Origin: Petaurus breviceps papuanus
Lineage: Eukaryota > Chordata > Mammalia > Diprotodontia > Petauridae
Reading direction: 5' to 3'
Assembly (NCBI GenBank): GCA_028583685.1
Contig: JAMXIF010000058.1
Location: 16,864,742 to 16,928,741 of the forward strand
DNA: 64,000 bases
The notes beneath the pieces are model-generated. The model did not search any database and was not told where the DNA came from. It was given only the letters and a program-made list of their open reading frames with translations. Within the stretch, counting starts at the first letter, position 1. Each line of letters opens with the position of its first letter. Shown here piece after piece: positions 56,385 through 64,000 of the stretch. Both the position numbers and the translations under genes were made by a program.

Positions 56385-57160
56385 GCCGTGAGCTTTTATT
56401 TCAAATTCATGAGGCTATCATATTTAGACGTTCTCTGTGAAAGGAGAGCTTGCTACTTTTGAAAATTGGGGGAGAAAAGGAGGGGGAAGCACAGGGATGG
56501 ATTACTTTCCATTAGCACACTAGACAGTGTTTACATATGAGATTTACCACTTATCACCCTAGAATGCAAAAATACCCTAGAAAGATACATTTCAGTGATG
56601 AGAGAGAAGGGAGGCAGCTTGCCAATTAATCCCTGGACTGAATAGGAGAAGAGCATAAAGGTCTCACTGGGATGTCTCAGTGCCTTGTACAAAATGGGAG
56701 TACTGGTAATCAGGGAGACTAGAACTACCTTGAATGGTAGGAAACCTAAGTAGGTGCATAAGAAACATGATGAAAATTTGGTAATGTACCCAGAAGAAAT
56801 AGATTAGACTCTCCCAACTCATTTTTTTCTTTTTCTGAAACTTTTTTGGATGTCCATTATTAAAGAGCCTTGTACATTCTTGGTCTAAAGAATCCATGCC
56901 TAGTTTAAATATGGGTCACATATGTAGAAATGTGAGCTTTCAAGGATGGTTTTTGATTTTGATTCCTCTGTGCCATTGGCAAGGCCTCTTCTTACTTAAG
57001 GTGGTGTGGAGAAGCTGTTTTCTCAGACAAGATTCACTATAGAGATTTTTTTCTCATTCTGTTTCTGTGATCACAGATGCATGGGGACTCTTACATCAGA
57101 TTATTGGTCCTTTTTCAAAACATCTCTTATCATTTTGCTACTTGAAAATCATAACAAACC
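56385..57160. other. Unassigned non-coding sequence
   Basis: No gene or named repeat was seen. Confidence 0.4.
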
Positions 57161-57164
57161 AAAA

Positions 57165-57298
57165 AAACTCCAGTAGAACAGAAGCTCCTTGATGTCATGG
57201 ATTGTATGGGTTTTTTTTTCCCTTTCCTTCTCCATAACCTAGCATAGCTTCTTGCACATAGTAGGTACTTAATAAAGGATATTTTAAAATTGAATCAG
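57165..57298 (+). repeat. L2-type 3' terminus
   Basis: 'gaacagaagctccttgatgt' and 'cacatagtaggtacttaata' are the conserved L2 end. Confidence 0.65.
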
Positions 57299-57299
57299 A

Positions 57300-58540
57300 T
57301 CAACCTCTAGAGCTCTGCATCGCCCCCAGTTGACTTTTCTGAATTTATTTCTCACTGTTCAGTTGATTTTTTTTTTCTCCCCTACTTTCCATTGTCGTGA
57401 ACAATGAACTGATAAGCATGAAGAAGCATTAAGGTATCCAGTGTGGAAGAAACAAACCTGACTAACAGCAATATATTTGTTATACATTTTGTGACAGAGG
57501 ATGTAAATTGACTGAGGACATGGCTCAGCAAATTCTGCTCAAGGCCTGGGCAATACTGGCTCAAGTCTAAGGACACATTGTCTGATAATGTATCTGAGGG
57601 CTCCTTTCATTCCTATTTTTTCATTGTGTTCCTTAAAATTCTAGTTCTTTTGCTACTCCAAATAATTTTTTTTTAAATTATTTTGTTTAGCTCTGTAAAG
57701 TAACCCTGTTGTAGCTGGATTGACGTGACACCAAATCTGTAAATTAATTTAGGTACTATCTTTGTATTTTTTTTATGTTGGCATGGACTGGCCTTGAACA
57801 GTGCCCATCTCTCTGATCATCTAAATCCTCTGTAAATTATGTTTAGTCGTTTTATTTATACAAGTCCTGAGTGCAGCACAATTATGATCCATCATTGTCA
57901 CTGTCAGTAGACTTAACCTAAGAAGATACTTTGTGTCCGTATGCTTCTTCCTTCATTTGAGTGAGTAAAATTGGAGTTAAACTTTGTGTAGAAGTTAGAG
58001 TATCATAATATCTGGTCTTTTTCAATATCATTCATTTTTCTAAATATAATATAATAAGCTAGTTTTAAAAACTACAACTTTTAAAAAAGAAATAATTTGA
58101 GTACAGATTTAATGGTTTGAAATGTTGAATTAAATTTAAATTTTATTGTCTTATTGTAAAATTTTTATTAGAACAGATTTTGTCAATAAATGTTTAGTGA
58201 ATAATATTTGTTATAAATTTGTAGTTGTTTTTGAATAAAATAAGAACTACAGAAATTATTTACACAGACTTTTATGAAAGGGTAGAACTTTTAAAAACTC
58301 AAATGGGCCATGGCATATTCTATACCACCACTATACCATGCTGCCAACAATCACTGTCATAATATACATACTATTTTGCTCAAATGGGTGTGGCTAACCC
58401 ATGCATGTATGGGGAAAAGTTACATAATTGTTTCCTATTATTCAATGAGATATGATTTAAGATAGTTTATTTTTATATAAAGAGACAGCACCAACTATGT
58501 AGCTTTTTGAGGAGCAAAGGCTTTTCTTGCTGATTTATTT
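57300..58540. other. Unassigned A+T-rich sequence
   Basis: Strongly A+T-rich (especially 58020-58260). No gene or named repeat was seen. Confidence 0.4.
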
Positions 58541-58769
58541 TTTTGGTTTTCTATTTTTTAATTCTAAACAGATACCAAATAAAATAGTCATTTGAGTGTA
58601 CATAATGGAAGAGAATAAGAGGATTGTACATGAAAGTGAAGAAATCCATTATGCATAGCTTACTTTTTAAAATACAAAATAAATTCAACTCTTAACTTTC
58701 AAAACTCTCTGACTTCTCTGTGCTCCTTTCTGGGTTTCCTTCTGCATCAGTGACCCTATTTTTTCCTTC

Positions 58770-58840
58770 CCCCCCCCCCTTTTTTTTTTTTTTTTATTTT
58801 TATTTTTTCCCTTTTTTTTTTCCCCCCCCCCCCCTTTGTA
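58770..58840. other. Low-quality homopolymer tract
   Basis: Runs of C, T, T and C of 9-18 bases each precede the gap. They look like degraded base calls at a contig end rather than biology. Confidence 0.7.
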
Positions 58841-58904
58841 GAAAAAAAAAAAAAAAGCCCTTTTACAAAAAATTCTTATTTCATTCTGAATAAATCTCCA
58901 CATT

Positions 58905-59004
58905 NNNNNNNNNNNNNNNNNNNNNNNNNNNNNNNNNNNNNNNNNNNNNNNNNNNNNNNNNNNNNNNNNNNNNNNNNNNNNNNNNNNNNNNNNNNNNNNN
59001 NNNN
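58905..59004. other. Assembly gap (100 N)
   Basis: Exactly 100 Ns, the usual placeholder for a gap of unknown length. The 65 bases before it and the bases at 59073-59140 are versions of the same sequence. Confidence 0.99.
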
Positions 59005-59489
59005 CCCCCCCCCCCTTTTTTTTTTTTTGCTATATTATAGCTATCCCTTCTTGTTCTCCCGCTCCTCCCATTAGAAGAAAAAAGAAAAACAAGCCCTTGT
59101 AACAGATATTCATAGTTCATGCAGAATAAATCTCCACATTGGTGTGCCTAAAACTGTTTGTCTTATTACATATCTTGAGTCAACTATCTCTCTGCAAGGA
59201 GGGAGGTAGTCTGCTTCATCATCTATCCATTAGAAGATCATTGAATTGGTCAGAGTTTTTAAAAATCTTTGCACTGTTTCTATATAAAAATTGTTGCTAC
59301 TCTATAAATTGCTTTTTTGGTCTGGCTCATTTCACTCTGTGTCAGTTCATAGAGGTCTTTCTAGTTTTCTCTCAATCTGCTTCATCATTTCTTATAGCAA
59401 AGTAGTTTGCCTATTCACCAATGGATGGGCATCCTCCTTCGTTTCCCCTTCCTTAACACTACGAAAAGAACTTCTATAAATAGAATTGT

Positions 59490-60560
59490 ACTATGGGTCC
59501 ATTTCCTCCTCTGATCTCTTTGAATTCACCCAGGTTTAACCATCATCCGTATACCAGTGACTCATAGATCTATATATCCCGCCCTAGCTTCTGCCCTAAG
59601 CTTCATTCCCACATTCTCCCTTGTCTATTGGACTTTCCAGAATGCAGATCCTAGAGACATCTCGCTATCAACATGTTCAAAACAGAACTTAGAACTTTGC
59701 CCCAAAAGCTACTACTTTTCCAAACTTTAATATTTCTGTCGAAGGCATCACCATTTTTCCAGTTTGCCAGGTTTATAACCTTGGCATTTTCCATGATTCC
59801 TTACTCTCCCTAAGTTCATGTGTCCTGTCATTTGTCAAATCTTTCTGCTTCTACAGCCACAACATCTCTTGCTTCTGACCTCCCAGTTCATACTGATAAT
59901 TTCCTACCCTCACTATCTGTCCTATCACATAGACAGTCTCCCTGCCTCATTTTCCCCCACTTTATTTGGTCCCCCACACAGCTAGCGATTATCCTTACCA
60001 TTAGTCCCCTTTCTAATCAATTACCTGTTGTGTCTACCATCAAATACTCATCTGCTTAGTTTTTAAAGTTTTTCTCAGCCTTACCCCATGCTCTTTTTCC
60101 AATCTTATTTGCTATTCTCTTTCTTGATCTCTGGGATCCAGCCACACTGGCCTTCTCTTTGTTACTTTCACAGGGCACTCCATTATCTGTTTCCTCAACC
60201 TTGCTCAGAGCCCCACTTTTGAAATGCTTTCCTTCCTTAACTCTGTCTCATAGTGTACCTTTCTGCTTAAGACACAATTCAAAAGCTGCCTTCTACTGGA
60301 AGCCTTTCCTCATCCCCCAGTTATTAATGTTCCCACTCAACAGCATTGTACTTAAATACTTTGTAATCACTTGTACTTGTCTTTGTAGTTATTCTGTGTG
60401 TGTGTGTACACGTGTACACATATACATGTAAAATATACACCCCTTAGAATATAAGCTCCTTACCAATGGAAATAGTTTCATTTGTTGCATTTTTATCCCT
60501 AATGCTTATACTGTGCCTGGCAAATAATAATTAGAAAATATTTGTTGATAAATTTTAGAA
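59490..60560 (+). mobile_element. L2 LINE, 3' part (about 1 kb)
   Basis: 'cctagagacatctcgctatc', 'aacatgttcaaaacagaact', 'accttggcattttccatgat', 'caattcaaaagctgccttct' and 'actgtgcctggcaaataata' follow the L2 ORF2 end and 3' UTR. It is the longest L2 piece in the window and heavily diverged. Open frames within it are incidental. Confidence 0.75.
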
Positions 60561-60564
60561 ATCA

Positions 60565-61420
60565 CTGCCCTTAGTGGAAGCTCAGAGTCAATGGCACATA
60601 TACTGGTCTTCCCCCTGGGAAATGAGACCATGTTGTTGGAGATCCCAGAACCCTCCTTGCTACTCTGGTTCTATGATTTCAGATGGGGGGGAGCCCGAAC
60701 ACCAAAGGATGCAGGAAAAGGGAGACATCGTTGGATTTTTCTGAAAGGGAGATTTTGAAAAACCCTTATCTGAAGAACTTTAAGACTCTTCAAACATCAT
60801 CACTAGTTCATCTGGACTAGAGTACCTTGGGTGTTTTCCCCCCTCCACATTATTAGCACCACCATGACAGAGGGCCGTCATTCAGCATGTGTTTCCCACC
60901 CCCACAGCCACCCTTTGGAGACCTTTGTTTCAGCTACAGACAGAATCATCTAAACGTTTGGAAGGCCAGCTCATCTCTCTCTGCCTTCCCCCCGGCCCCC
61001 CCCCCCCCCCAAGAAACCTTTAATTGCTTGTATGAAGTTGGTACTTGTCTTTCTCTTTTCCCAACCAAATGACATTTATTAGCATTTCTATGGTGGTTAT
61101 TAGTAATTGCACTGCTGTTCACAGTGCCCAAATGTTACAATTAAATTATTTGTGATCCTAGTCACATTGCTAAGCAGCTGCACCAAATTACAGCTGAAGA
61201 CTTCTGCTTAAAATCTGGAGTTCCAATTAGTAAAATATCTGGGGTGGGAAGGGTTTGCAGAGGGGAGGAGGGGTTGGAAAGACCTGAGAAAACATATGGC
61301 CTAAAATAGTCCCAAATTCTATTGTTGCTCTCCCCCTGCCCAGCTTTGGGTTTGTCAGCAGTGCAAGGCTTCGAAGAAACTGCTTGGCTTCTTTTCTTTT
61401 CCCAAAGCTTAATTTTGTCT
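60565..61420. other. Unassigned, possible conserved segment
   Basis: A C run lies at about 60990-61010. 61040-61220 is repeat-free with TAATTGC and ATTA sites and could be conserved non-coding DNA. No coding frame was found. Confidence 0.3.
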
Positions 61421-61424
61421 ATGT

Positions 61425-61912
61425 TATTTCTATGAATTCAGTAAACTTCAGTCTTTTCCTGTTTCCTCAAGGATCAAATATAAAATCTTCTGTTTGGCAT
61501 TTAAAGCTTTTTATTACCTGGTCCCTTCCTACCTTTCCAATGTTCTTAGACTTTGCTCCCCTCTGCCAATTGGAAAACTCAGCTGTCTTTCTCTACTCCC
61601 TCTTTGTTTCTTTGCACATGTGCCTTCACCTCCTGTTTCCATGCATTTGCCCCATGCCTTCCTTTAAGTCTCACTTTCTGTAGGAGACCTATTCTGGACT
61701 CCCCACTCCAGCTACAGATGTGCTATCCCTTTGACTTTGTCTCCCCTCGACTGTGTAAATTGTGTGTATCTAGTGATTGCCATGTTCCCCTCCATTTGAA
61801 AGTGTGAGCTTCTTGAGGACAGGGACTATTTTTACCTTTCTTTGCATCCTGAGTGCTTAGCACAGCCCTTGTCATATTATAAGTACTTGTTAAATGATTT
61901 TTGATTAATTGA
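61425..61912 (+). mobile_element. L2 3' end
   Basis: 'ggatcaaatataaaatcttc', 'tgtttggcatttaaagcttt', 'gtgagcttcttgaggacagg' and 'ataagtacttgttaaatgat' give the L2 3' region in order, without the TGAA tail. Confidence 0.8.
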
Positions 61913-61914
61913 TT

Positions 61915-62200
61915 CGGTGGATTAAGCTAGAGTGAGAAGACCAAGATTAGACTGATGATATATGTGAAGGTGTGGGGGATAAGGAGAGAGAATGGGAGAG
62001 GTATCAGATACTGAGAAGTTTGTTTGATGAAAGGACTGAATGCTTTCTGCTTAGCTTCAGAGGGAGTCACAGGGAGAAGTTGGCAGAGGAAGATTTTGAC
62101 TTCCTAACAGTAGAGCCACAAGACATGGAAAGGGCTGCCTTGAGGTGGACAGGTTTCCAGTCACGGAACTTATTTCAGCAGAAGCTGTATGTTCTACTCC
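61915..62200. other. Unassigned non-coding sequence
   Basis: A 96-codon open frame from 61972 runs into the SINE at 62211 and is not credible. Confidence 0.4.
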
Positions 62201-62210
62201 CAGAAGTTCT

Positions 62211-62377
62211 TATTTTTTTTTTTTTTGGAGGGGGGGAAGGTAGGGCAATTGGGGTTAAGTGACTTGCCCAAGGTCACACAGCTATTTTTTGTATTAAGTG
62301 TCTGAAGCTGGATTTGAACTCAAGTCCTCCTGACTCCAGGGCCAGTGGTGTATTCACTGCACCACCTAGCCACCCCT
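62211..62377 (-). mobile_element. Full-length marsupial tRNA-derived SINE, antisense
   Basis: A T run, then 'gggcaattggggttaagtga', 'cttgcccaaggtcacacagc' and 'tgcaccacctagccacccc'. A perfect 10-base duplication CAGAAGTTCT flanks it (62201-62210, 62378-62387). It looks relatively young. Confidence 0.92.
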
Positions 62378-62524
62378 CAGAAGTTCTGTAAGAGGGAAGT
62401 AGTCTTCCTTAGGCACAAGAGGAGTACATGTGTCACCTGCACATTGCATACAACATATTTAACTGTCAGTGCAGTAAATTTTTATTAATTTATCATCCAG
62501 AGACCACAAAGATTTAAAAAAAAT

Positions 62525-62785
62525 GGATTCCAGGTAGCACAGTAGATAGAGGCCTGGACCTCCCATCAGGAAGACTTGAGTTCAATTCTGGTATCAGATA
62601 CTTAGTAGCCGTGTGATGCTGGCTGAGTCATTTAACCTTTCTTTGCCTCAGTGTCCTCATCCAATATAAAGAAATACAATAACGCCTACCTCCAGGGTTC
62701 TTGTGAGAATAAAATGAAATAAAATTTGTAAAGTGCATTGCAAACCTTAAAACACTGTACGAGTGTTAGCTATTATTATTTTCTG
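62525..62785 (+). repeat. Full-length MIR/CORE-SINE
   Basis: Head 'aggtagcacagtagatagag', core 'gacttgagttcaattctggt', 'gcctcagtgtcctcatccaa' and tail 'ggttcttgtgagaataaaat', ending in a TTATTATT run. This full-length copy gives the sense orientation of the many antisense MIR pieces nearby. Confidence 0.8.
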
Positions 62786-62857
62786 AGAAAGAAACAAATG
62801 ACAAATGAGCGGACTATCCAAGATTTATACTAGTAGCTTATATTCATGTATTACAGT

Positions 62858-63005
62858 ATGTTTACAAAATACAACTGCATCTCATTTGATCTCCAGAGCA
62901 ATCTTTTAAAATGTGTAGTCTATGTATCATCTCTTTCAACTGATAAGAAACTGAGACTCACAGAGGCCATCATTTACTGCCTGCGTCCAGGGGCTGGTTA
63001 GTATA
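62858..63005 (-). repeat. MIR-type SINE, antisense
   Basis: 'actgcatctcatttgatctc' and 'ttcaactgataagaaactga' with 'gactcacagagg' are antisense landmarks. The distal part is lost. Confidence 0.6.
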
Positions 63006-63096
63006 AATTCACTTCATTGAATAAACATCTTATAATTGTGGAGATGAAACAGGGTATGCATGTGAGAATATTTTGTAAATCTCTCAAGGCCTAGAG

Positions 63097-63298
63097 CTGG
63101 GGTGGGCAACCTGTGGCCTGGAGGCCTCGCGTAGCCCTCTAGATGCTCAAGTGGGCCCTTTGATTGAATCCAGACTTCACAGAACAAATCCCCTTAGCAG
63201 AAGAATTTGTTCTGTAAAACCTGGACTCACTCACAAGACTGCACCTAAAGACCTTGAAGACCACATGTGGCCTCAAGGCAGCAGGTTTCCCACCCCTT
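63097..63298. mobile_element. Palindromic hAT-type MITE, copy 3, near complete
   Basis: It runs from CTGGGGTGGGCAACCTGTGG to GGTTTCCCACCCCTT, 202 bp. The two arms are near-complementary: 'cagaacaaatccccttagca' at the centre left faces 'gaatttgttctgtaaaacct', and 'gcctggaggcctcgcgtagc' faces 'ccacatgtggcctcaaggca'. Flanking GCCTAGAG (63089-63096) and ACCTAAAC (63299-63306) match at five of eight bases. This is the most complete member of the family here. Confidence 0.8.
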
Positions 63299-63331
63299 AC
63301 CTAAACTAACATAATGTGTGGGTGGTAGATA

Positions 63332-63355
63332 ACAGCAGCAGTAGCAGCAGCAGCA
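63332..63355. repeat. (CAG)n-type triplet run
   Basis: CAGCAG with one GTA interruption, read as a leucine run on the minus strand. Too short to matter as coding sequence. Confidence 0.85.
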
Positions 63356-63439
63356 TTCCTCTTCTGTTACTGCCCAGCCTTTTGAAAACCATGTTATAAA
63401 ACCTATTGTCTTTAAGTAGACCATACTTCCCCATAGTAA

Positions 63440-63690
63440 TGGAAATAATGATAAGATGAGAATAATTGTAATGATAACTCATATCTACTTTACTATCTCC
63501 TTTGATCCTCACAACAACCCTGGGAGGTAGGTTCTGTTATTCCTATTTTACAGATAAGGAAACTGAGGCTTAAAAGAGGTTAAGTACTTAGTTCAGGGTC
63601 ACAGAGTAAGAATTTGAGACAGTATTTGAACTCGAGTCTTTCTGACTACAAGTCCAATATTATAAAGACTATACCACATAGCTACTGTAT
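63440..63690 (-). repeat. MIR-type SINE, near full length, antisense
   Basis: 'ctttgatcctcacaacaacc', 'tttacagataaggaaactga', 'gttcagggtcacagagtaag' and 'ctataccacatagctactgt' cover tail to head. Confidence 0.8.
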
Positions 63691-63694
63691 TTCT

Positions 63695-64000
63695 GATAAA
63701 AATTTCAACTAACAATAAATTTCTGTTATAGTTTTTAAATGTAAAATGATGTTTACATCCTATGCAATGGGAATAAATATATTTGAAGCACAGGTTTTAC
63801 AAGGGGATCTATGTACATTAAGGGATGAATAACAAAATAATATGGTACAATAAATGCAACTTTACCATATCAAATTTTGTTTCAAATTAATATACTACAA
63901 AAAATATGACATTCAGTTATTTGAGGGAACAATTTTTGGGAAAATTTGGTTGGTATATCTTTAAAAATATGTTTAAGGAAGTTTGATATTGTTCCCTTTG
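63695..64000. other. Unassigned A+T-rich sequence
   Basis: Nothing nameable. Confidence 0.4.

Larger units (their letters stand above)
58545..59475 (-). mobile_element. L1 3' UTR, antisense, containing an assembly gap
   Basis: 'attctaaacagataccaaat', 'ttcaactcttaactttcaaa', 'tctctctgcaaggagggagg', 'ctggctcatttcactctgtg' and 'caccaatggatgggcatcct' follow the antisense L1 3' UTR order. It belongs to the same lineage as 33642 and 45225. The middle is disturbed by homopolymers and a 100-N gap. Confidence 0.75.

Noticed and set aside
58685-59120. Lysine/glycine-rich frames across the N gap
   Set aside because: They translate low-quality homopolymers and the gap itself.
61972-62262. 96-codon plus-strand frame
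   Set aside because: Its C-terminal part is antisense SINE, and there is no domain or codon pattern suggesting a gene.

Overview
The window reads as non-coding (intergenic or deep intronic) DNA from a marsupial genome. The evidence is the repeat complement. There are many copies of the tRNA-derived marsupial SINE with head GGGCAGCTAGGTGGTGCAGT. There are marsupial L1 3' ends, a HAL1-type half-L1, a BovB-like RTE LINE, L2 3' ends, many MIR-like CORE-SINEs, a palindromic hAT MITE family and a Tc1/mariner MITE family. CpG is depleted and A+T is high. No bacterial feature, rRNA or tRNA gene was recognised, and no convincing protein-coding gene. The longest open frames (169 and 237 codons) lie inside a fossil LTR, and the others are chance frames in repeats. 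The exact species cannot be told from the sequence alone.

Layout. 0-7 kb: a possible LTR (2177-2700), then a triple nest in which an RTE LINE (2760-6283) was hit by an L1 3' end (4110-6004, 15-bp target duplication), which was hit by a 1.18-kb solo-LTR-like element (4430-5605, 4-bp duplication). 8-10 kb: a SINE inside an older SINE, a further SINE and MIRs. 10-16 kb: mostly unassigned. 15.9-17 kb: a palindromic hAT MITE and a mariner MITE. 17.4-18.1 kb: another LTR-like block. 19-23 kb: antisense LINE fragments, a TC/AC microsatellite and an antisense SINE. 25-28 kb: SINEs, a second mariner MITE inserted in a MIR, and an RTE-tailed SINE. 28-39 kb: mostly unassigned low-repeat sequence with a 220-bp GA tract, an antisense L1, a third hAT MITE and a possible 77-nt exon at 37926. 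39-51 kb: L1 fragments, MIRs and older repeats of unassigned family. 51.9-55.2 kb: an L2 3' end split by a 5'-complete antisense HAL1 with a 13-bp target duplication. 58.5-61.9 kb: an antisense L1 carrying a 100-N assembly gap, then two L2 ends. 62-64 kb: an antisense SINE, MIRs and a complete hAT MITE.

Nothing here forms an operon, pathway or gene system. The biology is the history of transposition: clean target-site duplications let several insertions be ordered in time, and the SINE/LINE partnership (RTE and RTE-tailed SINEs sharing the same 3' end) is visible within one window. Family names come from recalled consensus sequences, not from a database search. I found no strong evidence of an undescribed functional system. 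The best leads are the palindromic hAT MITEs with a repeated CTAGAG target, the LTR with an open frame over 69-bp repeats, a consensus-quality splice-site pair, and an assembly gap that looks artificial.
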